From Phycicoccus sonneratiae (GTDB lineage: Bacteria > Actinomycetota > Actinomycetes > Actinomycetales > Dermatophilaceae), in NCBI RefSeq assembly GCF_016887965.1, contig NZ_JAFDVD010000003.1, forward strand, positions 310,001 through 374,000: 64,000 bases of DNA. The letters run 5' to 3'. The position numbers were made by a program, and so were the translations under genes. Numbering within the stretch: the first letter of the stretch is position 1; the number at the start of each line of letters is the position of its first letter. The notes beneath the pieces are model-generated. The model was not told where the DNA came from. It was given only the letters and a program-made list of their open reading frames with translations, and did not search any database. Positions 1-8,070 of this stretch are shown here, in pieces.

Positions 1-139
1 CCGCCGGCGACCCGATGAGCACGGCCGGTACGTCGTCTGGGACCTCACCGACGGCTCCTACGACCGCGCGTCCGACACGGCGCCCCCGGGCGGCGACGCA
101 GTGCCCACACCCGAGACGGCTGCCCCTGCCGTCGCCTGA
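1..139 (+). CDS. C-terminal end of an unknown protein (partial)
   Basis: An open frame runs in from the left edge (first full codon at base 2) and stops with TGA at 137-139, giving about 45 residues. The visible part reads GRYVVWDLTDGSYDRASD followed by a Pro/Ala-rich tail ending TAAPAVA. There is too little to name a family. The tail looks like a disordered C terminus. It is convergent with the VOC gene at 182-619. It could be a chance frame, but the codon bias fits a real gene. Confidence 0.5.
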   Translation, partial: RRRPDEHGRYVVWDLTDGSYDRASDTAPPGGDAVPTPETAAPAVA

Positions 140-181
140 GCCCTGCCGCGCGGCGGTCCGCCACGACCCGGCGGGTTGAGC

Positions 182-619
182 TCAGACGGCGCGCAGATCC
201 TGGGCGAACATCACGATGATGCCGCTCGGGCCGCGGACGTAGCTGAGCCGGTACACGTCCTCGTACCTCGCGACGCCCCGCAGCGGGAAGCACCCGTGCC
301 GGGCCGCGACCTCGAGCGCGGCGTCGATGTCGTCGACCTGGAACGCCACCCGGTGCATCCCGATCTCGTGCGGGAGCGTCGGCTCGGTCTCGATGGCGTC
401 GGGGTGGAGGTACTCGAAGAGCTCGAGTCGGCCGGCGCCGTCGGGGGTCTGCAGCATGGCGATCCGCGCGTGGTTGCCGTCGAGCCCCACCGCGGTGTCC
501 GCCCACTCCCCGCTCACCTCGTCGCGGCCGAGGACGGTCAGCCCCAGGTCGGTGAAGAACGCGATGGTCTCCTCGAGGTCGCGCACGGCGATCCCGACGT
601 TCTCGAGCCTGATCGACAT
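182..619 (-). CDS. VOC (glyoxalase/bleomycin-resistance fold) protein
   Basis: 145 residues with a single vicinal-oxygen-chelate domain made of two beta-alpha-beta-beta-beta halves. The first half opens with LENVGIAVRDLEETIAFF and the second with GMHRVAFQVDDIDAALE. Likely metal-ligand positions include the Glu of RLELFEY and the His of MHRVAF. The N-terminal position that is often His is Asn here (ENVGIAV), and the last ligand segment reads IIVMFAQ with no Glu, so a metal-dependent reaction is uncertain. Methylmalonyl-CoA epimerase is the nearest well-known relative by length and opening motif, but I do not assign that activity. The ATG at 617-619 was chosen because the conserved first strand begins right after it. 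The longer upstream frame has no family-like sequence. Confidence 0.85.
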   Translation of the reverse strand: MSIRLENVGIAVRDLEETIAFFTDLGLTVLGRDEVSGEWADTAVGLDGNHARIAMLQTPDGAGRLELFEYLHPDAIETEPTLPHEIGMHRVAFQVDDIDAALEVAARHGCFPLRGVARYEDVYRLSYVRGPSGIIVMFAQDLRAV

Positions 620-629
620 GCCCCGCACG

Positions 630-1604
630 CTACCGACCGCGACGGCCCCCACGGTCGGCACGCACCCGCCGGACGAGGTCCTCGGCCGCCTCGTCCCACC
701 GCGGGTGCCGGAACTCGAAGCCCGCGTCGAGCAGCCGCCCCGGCACGACGCGCCGGCTCTTGAGGAGCAGCTCGGTGTCGGTGCGCAGCGCCCACGCCCC
801 GATCTCCGCCATCCACGCCGTCGCGGGCAACCCGGGCCGTCGGCCCCAGGCCCGCCGCAGCGCACGCATCAGCTCGCGCTGCGGAACCGGTCCCGGGGCC
901 GCGAGGTTCACCGGTCCCTCGAGGTCGTCCCGCTCGAGGAGCAGCTCGACGGCCCGCACGAAGTCCTCGTCGTGGATCCACGAGACGTACTGCCCGCCGC
1001 CGGCCACCGGCCCGCCGAGACCCAGCCGGGCCATCCACAGCATGACGTCGAGGACGCCGCCCCGGTCCGGGCTCATGACCATCGCCGCCCGCAGTGCGAC
1101 CCGTCGGGTCGCAGGCAGGGACGCCTCCTGCTGCGCCGCCTCCCACGCCCTCGCGATGCGCACGCTGTACTCCCAGTAGTCCGGGACCCCCGGCTCCTGC
1201 CCGCCGATGACGCCCGTCGCCTCGTCGTTCGCGGCGTCCCGGCGGTCGGCGTAGATCGTCGCGGTGCTCATCTGCAGCCACACCCCCGGCGGGCGCTCCG
1301 CCAGCGAGATCGCCTCCCCCACAGCCCGTGTCGAGTCGACGCGCGAGTCCATCATCTGCCGGAGGTTCTCGGTGGTGTACCGGCAGCTGACGGTGCGACC
1401 GGCGAGGTTGACGACGGCGTCGGCCCCGTCGACCTCGGACGCCCAGTTGCCCACCGTCCGCCCGTCCCAGCCCACGTGCCGCACCCCCGGCTCGAGCGGG
1501 CCGGGGTGCCGGCTGAGCACCACCACCTCGTGACCGCTCGCGACGAGCGAGCGTCGCAGGATGCCTCCGACCTGTCCGGTTCCCCCCGGGATGACGACCT
1601 TCAC
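630..1604 (-). CDS. TIGR01777-family NAD(P)-dependent epimerase-like protein
   Basis: 324 residues, an atypical short-chain dehydrogenase of the SulA/YfcH-like TIGR01777 group. The N terminus carries the nucleotide-binding GGTGQVG motif (residues 7-13), followed by DAVVNLAGR and then STATIYADR, a typical family segment. The C-terminal part (about residue 260 onward) matches the DUF1731 region that ends these proteins (LLKSRRVVPGRLLDAGFEFRHP). The true substrate of the family is unknown. The GTG start at 1604 is supported by the Rossmann motif starting immediately and by a TATGCT -10 element 6 bases upstream, consistent with a leaderless transcript. It lies 10 bases upstream of the VOC gene on the same strand, so the two may be cotranscribed. 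Confidence 0.9.
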   Translation of the reverse strand: MKVVIPGGTGQVGGILRRSLVASGHEVVVLSRHPGPLEPGVRHVGWDGRTVGNWASEVDGADAVVNLAGRTVSCRYTTENLRQMMDSRVDSTRAVGEAISLAERPPGVWLQMSTATIYADRRDAANDEATGVIGGQEPGVPDYWEYSVRIARAWEAAQQEASLPATRRVALRAAMVMSPDRGGVLDVMLWMARLGLGGPVAGGGQYVSWIHDEDFVRAVELLLERDDLEGPVNLAAPGPVPQRELMRALRRAWGRRPGLPATAWMAEIGAWALRTDTELLLKSRRVVPGRLLDAGFEFRHPRWDEAAEDLVRRVRADRGGRRGR

Positions 1605-1610
1605 GGGTCG

Positions 1611-1616
1611 AGCATA
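1611..1616 (-). promoter_or_regulatory. -10 element TATGCT of a probable leaderless promoter
   Basis: On the minus strand TATGCT is followed by six bases (CGACCC) and then the GTG start of the epimerase gene. TANNNT placed 6-7 bases before a start codon is the usual arrangement of leaderless actinobacterial genes. The same layout recurs at 16543, 33774, 42671, 50680 and 56313. Confidence 0.5.
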
Positions 1617-1632
1617 GGCCGGGGCGACCGGC

Positions 1633-2550
1633 TCAGAGCAGGCGCTCGACGGCGTCGCAGACCGCCGTCACCCCCGGCGCCTCGAGCACGACGGAGTAGT
1701 GGTTCGCGTCGACCTCGGTGCAGCGCAGGGCATCCGGCAGCTCGAGGGCCGCCAGCCGCTGCGGGTCGTAGAGGCCCTGTGGCTCGTCCATCAGCCCGCG
1801 CCGGGCCCACACCAGCTCGACCGGCAGCCCGCGCGCCACCACCGCCCGGGCGGCGGCGTGGGTCTCGGGGTCGGCGAGCACGTCGGCGCCGTCGGCGCGC
1901 ACGGCGTCGAGGACGCACGAGCTGCGCCAGCCGCCCTCGTCGTCCGGCACGAGGTCGTGGAGGACGTAGCGCCGCGCCGCGTCACCGGCGGGACCCCGCA
2001 GCACCGGCCCCAGCGCCGGGTGCTCGTCCCAGAACGCGAGGTACTCCGCCTCGGACCCGAAGCGCATCGACAGCCGCTGCATCGCCGGGCCGATGACAGC
2101 CGTCAGCGCGCCGTCGACGTCGAGGTCGGGTGGCGCCGGGAAGGCCAGCCCCCCGTCGACGAGCACCACTCCGGCGAACCGTTCCGGATGGCGGTCCGTG
2201 GCCAGCGCGGCGACGAACGCCCCCATCGAGTGCCCGACGAGCACCGGTGCCGCCGCGAAGGCCGACGCGATGCCGGCGAGGTCGGCCGCGTGCACCCCGA
2301 GGCCGTACGGTCCCGGCGCGCCGGCGCTCCCGGCCCGTCCCCGCAGGTCCGGGGCCAGCACGCGGACGGCCCCGGGCCGTCGACGGCCGAGCTCGTCGGC
2401 GACCCGTTGCCACGACAGGCCGTTCGCCGTGATGCCGTGCACGGCGAGGACGACCGACGCGTCCTCGGCGACCGGTCCGGTCGTCAGGTCGTGGACGGCG
2501 AGGTGCCCCTCGGGCAGCTCGATGACGAACGCGGGGTCGACGGTGCTCAT
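1633..2550 (-). CDS. alpha/beta hydrolase, last gene of the ABC importer operon
   Basis: 305 residues. The fold is shown by the oxyanion segment AVHGITANG, the nucleophile elbow GHSMG with Ser108, an acidic residue late in the chain and the terminal ANHYSV segment supplying His. Substrate is unknown; the family includes esterases, amidases and haloperoxidase-like enzymes. Its ATG (2548-2550) overlaps the TGA of livM by four bases, so it is translationally coupled to the transporter, and I chose this start over a longer frame for that reason. The coupling suggests that it hydrolyses something imported by the system or releases an importable amino acid, amide or carboxylate; that is inference. 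Confidence 0.9.
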   Translation of the reverse strand: MSTVDPAFVIELPEGHLAVHDLTTGPVAEDASVVLAVHGITANGLSWQRVADELGRRRPGAVRVLAPDLRGRAGSAGAPGPYGLGVHAADLAGIASAFAAAPVLVGHSMGAFVAALATDRHPERFAGVVLVDGGLAFPAPPDLDVDGALTAVIGPAMQRLSMRFGSEAEYLAFWDEHPALGPVLRGPAGDAARRYVLHDLVPDDEGGWRSSCVLDAVRADGADVLADPETHAAARAVVARGLPVELVWARRGLMDEPQGLYDPQRLAALELPDALRCTEVDANHYSVVLEAPGVTAVCDAVERLL

Positions 2551-3584
2551 GTCCGCACACCCTTCCGTACGAGGCGTCCCCCGAGGCCGGTGAGGCCGCT
2601 CGGGGCGAAGTACACGACGACGACGAAGAACGCGCCGAGGACGAAGAGCGGCTGGGCCAGCACCGACTGCAGGACTCCGGGCAGCGCGTCGAGGACGCCG
2701 GAGCCGCTCGCCTCGGTCAGCCGGGCGTCGGCGTAGTGGTAGAGGAAGCCCCCGACCACCGCGCCCCACGTGCTGCCGGCGCCGCCGAGGACGACCATGA
2801 CGAGCAGCGAGAGGGTGAACTCCGCCGTCGTGAGGTGCGGCCCCGAGCCACCGAGGACGAGGGCGTGCACGACGCCGCCGAGCCCCCCGAGGAACGACCC
2901 GACGACGAGCGCGAGCAGCTTGACCCGGTAGACCGACAGGCCGAGCACCGCGGCCCGGGACTCGTTCTCGCGCACCGCAGCCATCGCGTGCCCGGCCCGT
3001 GAGCGCACGAGCAGCCGCACGAGCACGAGCGCGACGACGAGGAAGCCGAGCGCCAGCCAGTACCGGTACGGGGCGTTGGCGACGCCGACGAGCAGCTCGG
3101 GCACGGCGTCGCGCGCGAGCGCCTTCCCCTCCTCGCCACCGGTCACGCCCGCGGGGTCGCGCAGCACGATGATTGACGCGGCCTGCGCGAAGGCCAGGGT
3201 GACCATCGCGAAGGCGATCCCGCCGACGCGCAGGGCCACCGCGCCGACGACGAGGGCCAGCAGCGTGGTGCCGCCCAGGGCGACGAGCACGGCCAGCGGC
3301 AGCGGCATCGACCAGTCGGCGAGCGAGACGGTGAGCAGGTAGGACCCCGCGGCGATGAACAGCGCGTGCCCGAAGCTCAGCAGCCCGGTGCGCCCGAACA
3401 CGACGTCGTAGCTGAGCGCGAACCCGGCGAAGACGAGGCAGGTCGCGAGCAGCTGCATCGACCCCGGCCCGTTGACCCGCCCCGGCAGCACCCCGGGGAC
3501 CGAGAACGACAGGTACGGCAGGTACGCGAGCAGCGCGAGGAGCACCACCGGCGGCAGGACCCGGAGGAGCGTGCGGGCGCTCAT
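2547..3584 (-). CDS. livM: branched-chain amino acid-type ABC transporter, permease LivM
   Basis: 345 residues, inner-membrane permease of the hydrophobic amino acid (HAAT) family. It has about nine to ten hydrophobic segments and the conserved cytoplasmic loop with GHAMAAVRENESRAAVLGL, the LivM signature that contacts the ATPase. The following segments LGGAGSTWGAVVGG and LGGLGGVVHALV are also typical. Its ATG at 3582-3584 overlaps the stop of livH and its own stop overlaps the hydrolase start, so it lies in a fully coupled operon read from livK. It would pair with LivH to form the channel. Substrate specificity cannot be read from the permease; amino acids, amides and urea are all known for this family. 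Confidence 0.94.
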   Translation of the reverse strand: MSARTLLRVLPPVVLLALLAYLPYLSFSVPGVLPGRVNGPGSMQLLATCLVFAGFALSYDVVFGRTGLLSFGHALFIAAGSYLLTVSLADWSMPLPLAVLVALGGTTLLALVVGAVALRVGGIAFAMVTLAFAQAASIIVLRDPAGVTGGEEGKALARDAVPELLVGVANAPYRYWLALGFLVVALVLVRLLVRSRAGHAMAAVRENESRAAVLGLSVYRVKLLALVVGSFLGGLGGVVHALVLGGSGPHLTTAEFTLSLLVMVVLGGAGSTWGAVVGGFLYHYADARLTEASGSGVLDALPGVLQSVLAQPLFVLGAFFVVVVYFAPSGLTGLGGRLVRKGVRT

Positions 3585-4465
3585 GCGGCGGCCCCTTTCA
3601 GCGAGGACGGGCGCAGGAGGAGGACGAGGGCGAGGAGCAGGACGACCGACAGGTCGCCGATCCCGCTCGCCGCGTAGTAGTTCGCGAGCTGCTGCACGAG
3701 ACCGACGGCCATCGCGGCCACGGCCGTGCCGGTCAGCGACCCCATCCCGCCGATGACGACGACGATGAAGGCGTAGATGAGGAGCGACCCGCCCTGGAGC
3801 GGCGACACCGTGCCGGCGTACTGCGAGTACAGGACGCCGGCGAGGGCCGCGACGGCACCGCCGAGCCCGAAGACGACCGTGAAGGTGCGCCGGACGTCGA
3901 TGCCGAGGGCCTGGACCATCGTGCGGTTCTCCACCCCCGCCCGGATGACGAGCCCGAGGCGGGTGCGCTCGAGCAGCGCGAGCAGCCCGCCGTACAGGGC
4001 GAGGGCGACCGCGAGGTAGAGGAACCGGTCGACCGGCAGCCGCGCCCCGAGCACCTCGACGGTCCCGGCCAGCAGGGCCGGCTTGGCGACCGGGTGCGGG
4101 TCCGACCCCCAGATGCCCTGCACCGCAGCGACGCTCGCGAGTGACAGGCCGACGGTGACGAGCACCTGCTGGATGTGGTGCCGGTACAGGGGCCGGATGA
4201 GGACGGCCTCGGCGAGCACCCCCACCGCGGCCCCGACGAGCACCGCCACGACGGCCGCGACGAGCAGCCGCAGCCCGACCGCCATCGAGCCCGGCAGCGC
4301 GTCCATCGTCAGCCAGGCGGCGTAGGCCCCGGCGGTCATGAACGAGCCGTGCGCGAAGTTGAGGACCCCCATGAGCCCGTAGACGAGCGACAGGCCGCTC
4401 GCGGCGAGGAAGTACAGCGCCCCGAGCCCCAGCCCGGTGACGAGGACGAGGACGAGGTCGCTCAC
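3581..4465 (-). CDS. livH: branched-chain amino acid-type ABC transporter, permease LivH
   Basis: 294 residues with about eight membrane segments. Diagnostic LivH features are the N-terminal LVYGLMGVLNFAHGSFMTAGAY, the cytoplasmic loop GLVIRAGVENRTMVQALGI that docks on the ATPase, and the late FIVVVIGGMGSLTGTAVA. A GTG start (4463-4465) overlaps the livF stop as GTGA. It partners LivM in the membrane and is energised by LivF and LivG. Confidence 0.94.
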   Translation of the reverse strand: MSDLVLVLVTGLGLGALYFLAASGLSLVYGLMGVLNFAHGSFMTAGAYAAWLTMDALPGSMAVGLRLLVAAVVAVLVGAAVGVLAEAVLIRPLYRHHIQQVLVTVGLSLASVAAVQGIWGSDPHPVAKPALLAGTVEVLGARLPVDRFLYLAVALALYGGLLALLERTRLGLVIRAGVENRTMVQALGIDVRRTFTVVFGLGGAVAALAGVLYSQYAGTVSPLQGGSLLIYAFIVVVIGGMGSLTGTAVAAMAVGLVQQLANYYAASGIGDLSVVLLLALVLLLRPSSLKGAAA

Positions 4466-5175
4466 GCCACCTCCTCCCGTCGCATCGAGACGCCGAGCAG
4501 CTCGGTCGTCAGCGCCGGGTCCTCGACGAGCGCCCGTGCCTCGCCGCGGTGCACGACCTTCCCGGCGTCGAGGACGACGACGGTGTCGGCGATGCGCCGC
4601 ACGAGCGCGAGGTTCTGCTCCACGAGGAGGACCGGGGTCGTCCGCGCGACGCGCGCGAGCACGTCGGCGACCTCGGTCACGAGCTTGGGGGCGAGGCCCT
4701 TCGTCGGCTCGTCGACGAGCAGGAGGTCGTTGTCGCGCAGCAGGACCCGTGCCAAGGCAACCATCTGCTGCTGGCCGCCGGAGAGCGTCCCGGCCCGCTG
4801 CGAGCGTCGGCCGACGAGGTCGGGGAAGAGCTCCTCGACGATGGGGGCGTCGACGCCGGACGTCCGGCCGACCAGCCGGAGGTTCTCCTCGACGGTCAGC
4901 CCACCGAAGACCTCCCGGTCCTCGGGGACGTAGCCGATGCCGCCGGCGACGACCCGGTGCACGGGCTCGCCGGTGATGTCCCGGTCGCGCAGCCGGATGC
5001 CGCCGGTGCGCGGCGCGAGGCCGAGCACCGCCTTGAGGGTCGTCGTCTTGCCGACGCCGTTGCGGCCGAGCAGGGCGGTGACCCCGGTGTCGGGGACCTC
5101 GAACGAGACGCCCTGGAGGACGTGCGCTCCGCCGTACCGGACGTGGACGTCGTCGAGGGTGAGGACGCTGCTCAC
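4462..5175 (-). CDS. livF: branched-chain amino acid-type ABC transporter, ATPase LivF
   Basis: 237 residues, a complete ABC ATPase. Walker A is GRNGVGKTT, the signature is LSGGQQQM, and Walker B is LLLVDEPTKGLAP, which is the LivF-type wording. The switch region follows as LLVEQNLAL. The family marker GIGYVPEDREVFGGLTVEENL is present. The GTG start overlaps the livG stop. It is a cytoplasmic subunit that drives import together with LivG. Confidence 0.95.
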   Translation of the reverse strand: MSSVLTLDDVHVRYGGAHVLQGVSFEVPDTGVTALLGRNGVGKTTTLKAVLGLAPRTGGIRLRDRDITGEPVHRVVAGGIGYVPEDREVFGGLTVEENLRLVGRTSGVDAPIVEELFPDLVGRRSQRAGTLSGGQQQMVALARVLLRDNDLLLVDEPTKGLAPKLVTEVADVLARVARTTPVLLVEQNLALVRRIADTVVVLDAGKVVHRGEARALVEDPALTTELLGVSMRREEVA

Positions 5176-5906
5176 AGTGCTTCTCCCAGGTAGGCCTGCT
5201 GGACCCGCTCGTCCGCGGTCACCTCGTCGGGGCGGCCGACCGCGAGGAGGCTGCCGTGGTGCAGCACGGCCACCCGGTCGGCGAGGCCGAGGACGACGTG
5301 CATGTGGTGCTCGACCATCGCGACGGCGACACCCGAGTCGCGCACCTCGCCGATGACGGCGGTCAGGCCGTCGACGTCCTCGGCCGAGACCCCGGCCATC
5401 GGCTCGTCGAGGAGCAGCGCGCGCGGCTCGGAGGCCAGGGCCATCGCGAGCTCGAGGGTGCGGCGGCCGCCGTGCGAGAGGTCGCGTGCGAGGGTGCCGG
5501 CCGCCCCGCCCATCCCCACCCGTTCGAGGAGGGCCTCGACCCGGCCGGCGGCGACGGACGCCGCGCGCCGGAACGGCGACGCCGGCGACGGGCCGGAGCC
5601 CTGCACCGCGAGCCGCACGTTCTCACCGGCCGTCAGGCCGTCGAAGAGGGCCGAGGTCTGGAACGAGCGCGCGAGCCCGAGCCGCGAGCGCCTCGTCGCC
5701 GACGCCCGGCTGACGTCCGCCCCGCCGAGGGTGACCCGCCCGGTGCTGGGTCGGGTCACCCCCGAGAGGACGTTGACGAGCGAGGACTTGCCGGCACCGT
5801 TCGGGCCGATGATGCCGACGAGCTCGCCGGCGCCGACCGTCAGGCTGACGTCCTCGAGGATGCGGGCACCCCCGACCTGCCAGCCGACGGCCTCGGCGCC
5901 GATCAC
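5172..5906 (-). CDS. livG: branched-chain amino acid-type ABC transporter, ATPase LivG
   Basis: 244 residues. Walker A is GPNGAGKSS, the LivG marker LARSFQTSALFDGLTAGENV follows, Walker B is LLLDEPMAGVS, and the C terminus contains VEHHMHVVLGLADRVAVL, a LivG hallmark. The signature motif is LSHGGRRTLE in place of the common LSYGQQR, a tolerated variant. The GTG start at 5904-5906 overlaps the livK TGA (GTGA); a much longer frame exists upstream but covers livK in another frame and is not coding. Second ATPase of the importer. Confidence 0.94.
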   Translation of the reverse strand: MIGAEAVGWQVGGARILEDVSLTVGAGELVGIIGPNGAGKSSLVNVLSGVTRPSTGRVTLGGADVSRASATRRSRLGLARSFQTSALFDGLTAGENVRLAVQGSGPSPASPFRRAASVAAGRVEALLERVGMGGAAGTLARDLSHGGRRTLELAMALASEPRALLLDEPMAGVSAEDVDGLTAVIGEVRDSGVAVAMVEHHMHVVLGLADRVAVLHHGSLLAVGRPDEVTADERVQQAYLGEAL

Positions 5907-7114
5907 TTGAACGGGCTGACCGGCGGGGCGACGGCCTGCGCGTCGAGGGTCTTGCCGGGCTTGACGGCGTACCCGTCGCCGCTCTTCTCGAGGGACGCGG
6001 TGAACATCGGCTGCAGCAGCGCGTGGTCCTCCGGGCGGATGGTCATCTGCCCCTTGGGCCCCTCGAAGCTCCAGCCCTCGAGGGCCGAGACCATCGCGGT
6101 CGTGTCGTCGGTGCTCTTCTCGAGGGCGTGCACGACCATCTGGGCGGCGACGAAGCCGTCGTTCGTGAAGAGGTCGACGCTGCCGCCCTGCTCCTCCATC
6201 CCGGCGGCGAGCGCCTGGTAGGCGGCGTTGTCGGCGGCGCCGTCGTAGAAGTGCGAGAGGAAGTCGATCTTCGTCGCGGACTCGCCGAAGAGCGCGTGGG
6301 TCGGCTTGATGTCGAGCCCGGTGACGACGGTCGTGACGTCGAAGACGCCCTGCTGCGAGAGCGAGGTCCACATCTGCGTGGCGTTGGCACCGGCCCAGGC
6401 GACGAACAGCAGGTCGGGCTCGGCGGCCTTGACCTTCGAGGCGAACGGCGTGAACTCCGTCGCCGCGGCGGGCACCTCGACGCCCGACACGGTCGCCCCC
6501 TTCGCGCCGAGGACCGCGGTGACCGCGGCGACGTTGGCCTTGCCGAACGCGCTGTCCTGGGCGAGGACGGTGACCTTCTTGCCCGTGACGTCGCCGATCA
6601 TGGTCCCGGCGGTCGCGACGTCCTGGTAGGTCTGGCGGCCGGAGCGGAAGGTGTACTCGTTGGCACCGGTGACGGCGTCGACGGCTGCCGGGCCCGAGAC
6701 GAGGAGCACCTTGTTGTCCTTCGCGAGCGGGGCGACCTGGAGGGCGACCCCGGAGGACGTCGAGCCGGCGAGGACCTTGACGCCCTTCCCGATGAGGTCG
6801 GTGGCGGCCGCGACGGCCTTGGCGGGGTCGCCGGCGTCGTCCTGCTCGGTGACCTCGACCGGGCGGCCGTTCACCGCGTTCGTGCCCTTCGTGGCGTAGT
6901 CGAGCCCGGCGGTGAAGCCCTGCCGGTACTGCTCGCCGTAGGTCGCGAGGGGGCCGGACCGGCTGTACACGAGACCCACCTGCACCGGGCTGCTCGACGC
7001 GGACGACCCGGAGCCGCCACCGGCGTCGGCACCCGGCTCCCCGGGTGTGCCACAGGCCGCGAGGGCGAGGGTCAGGACTGCGCTCGCCACGGCGAGAACT
7101 GGGCGACGGGACAC
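5903..7114 (-). CDS. livK: substrate-binding lipoprotein of the ABC importer
   Basis: 403 residues. A lipoprotein signal peptide is clear: MSRRPVLAVASAVLTLALAA with the lipobox Leu18-Ala-Ala-Cys21, followed by a Gly/Ser-rich linker and a Peripla_BP_6 domain (QVGLVYSRSGPLATYGEQY). The mature protein would be anchored outside the membrane and deliver ligand to LivHM. The family binds branched-chain amino acids, amides, urea or small carboxylates; the ligand here is not known. The GTG start at 7112-7114 is backed by a strong Shine-Dalgarno (GGAGGAGGAG) a few bases upstream, and longer in-frame starts would bury the signal peptide. It is first in the operon livK-livG-livF-livH-livM-hydrolase, with four-base overlaps at every junction. 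Confidence 0.93.
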   Translation of the reverse strand: MSRRPVLAVASAVLTLALAACGTPGEPGADAGGGSGSSASSSPVQVGLVYSRSGPLATYGEQYRQGFTAGLDYATKGTNAVNGRPVEVTEQDDAGDPAKAVAAATDLIGKGVKVLAGSTSSGVALQVAPLAKDNKVLLVSGPAAVDAVTGANEYTFRSGRQTYQDVATAGTMIGDVTGKKVTVLAQDSAFGKANVAAVTAVLGAKGATVSGVEVPAAATEFTPFASKVKAAEPDLLFVAWAGANATQMWTSLSQQGVFDVTTVVTGLDIKPTHALFGESATKIDFLSHFYDGAADNAAYQALAAGMEEQGGSVDLFTNDGFVAAQMVVHALEKSTDDTTAMVSALEGWSFEGPKGQMTIRPEDHALLQPMFTASLEKSGDGYAVKPGKTLDAQAVAPPVSPFK

Positions 7115-7224
7115 GGGCTCCTCCTCCGGGGGGCGCTCGCGCCACTGCTGCAACGAGATCCGTTGACGCCCCTGTCGATCCGGCGACCGTATTCGTCGGT
7201 GAGCGACCACTCCGTGGGCTCGGG

Positions 7225-7253
7225 CCCCACACTCCCCGTCCACAGGTGTGGGG
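7225..7253 (-). terminator. hairpin downstream of the mgtC-like gene
   Basis: CCCCACAC (7225-7232) pairs with GTGTGGGG (7246-7253) around a 13-base loop. It begins about 30 bases past the stop of the MgtC-family gene, so it is a candidate terminator; there is no T-run. The rest of the 7115-7281 gap should hold the livK promoter. TACGGT on the minus strand near 7188 is a possible -10, weakly supported. Confidence 0.45.
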
Positions 7254-7281
7254 ACGGTCCATGCGCATCCGTCCCCACCGG

Positions 7282-8001
7282 TCACTCGTCGAGCGCGTCC
7301 CCCGTCGTGACGCCGCGGACGCCGGCGATCTCGTCGAGCCGACTGGTGAGGAGGGCGAGGTCGGTCGCCCCGGCGAGGACGAGGGTGACGTCGACGAGCG
7401 GCGCGCCGTCGGACTCCTCGCGGCGGCGGCTGCGCAGCTCCTCGACGGACAGTCCGCCCGCGGTGACGGTGTCGATGATGTCGCGCAGCAGCCCCCGGCC
7501 GTCCTCGTAGGTGATCCGGATGCCGAACACGTGCGGGCGGAAGCGGGCGGCCAGACGGCCGAGCGGGCGGATGCCGTACATGAGGAGGAAGTAGCCGACG
7601 GTCGTCACGGCGGCGAGGAGCAGCAGGCCGGCGCCCGCGGCAGCCCCGACGGCCGAGGTGAGCCAGATGCTCGCCGCCGTCGTCAGCCCCCGCACGGTGT
7701 CACGGCGCATGAAGATGACGCCGGCGCCGATGAACCCGAGCCCGCTGACGATGCCGGCCGCGACGCGGGACGGGTCGTAGGAGACGCTCGGGCCGAGGAC
7801 GTCGGTGAAGCCGTACTTGCTGACGAGCACCCACAGCGCCGACCCGGTGCCGACGAGCGTGTAGGTGCGCAGGCCGGCGGACTTCTGCTGCACCTGACGC
7901 TCGAAGCCGATGGCGAGCGACAGCAGGAGGGCCGCGGCGAGCTCGGCGACCTGGACCCAGCCCTGACCGGACAGATCGAGCAGGCGGTCGGCGGTGGCCA
8001 T
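7282..8001 (-). CDS. MgtC/SapB-family membrane protein
   Basis: 239 residues. The N-terminal half has four to five membrane segments with the family core LAIGFERQVQQKSAGLRTYTL and GLGFIGAGVIFM followed by VRGLTTAASIWLTSAVG. The C-terminal third is a soluble ACT-like domain (FGIRITYEDGRGLLRDIIDT). MgtC proteins of pathogens inhibit the F-type ATPase and help survival in low magnesium; most environmental members have no tested function. The ATG start is at 7999-8001. It is divergent from the alcohol dehydrogenase at 8071. No Mg-responsive leader is evident. Confidence 0.92.
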   Translation of the reverse strand: MATADRLLDLSGQGWVQVAELAAALLLSLAIGFERQVQQKSAGLRTYTLVGTGSALWVLVSKYGFTDVLGPSVSYDPSRVAAGIVSGLGFIGAGVIFMRRDTVRGLTTAASIWLTSAVGAAAGAGLLLLAAVTTVGYFLLMYGIRPLGRLAARFRPHVFGIRITYEDGRGLLRDIIDTVTAGGLSVEELRSRRREESDGAPLVDVTLVLAGATDLALLTSRLDEIAGVRGVTTGDALDE

Positions 8002-8070
8002 CCCGCCAACCTAGCCGCGGCCGGGGGTCCGACGGGGCGTCCCGGGCACCGTCGCTGGCAGTCTGGAGCC

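Noticed and set aside
7045-8070. A long plus-strand frame that extends the alcohol dehydrogenase upstream by 342 residues
   Set aside because: It runs over the minus-strand MgtC gene and is Glu/Ala/Arg-rich without family similarity; the dehydrogenase clearly begins at 8071.
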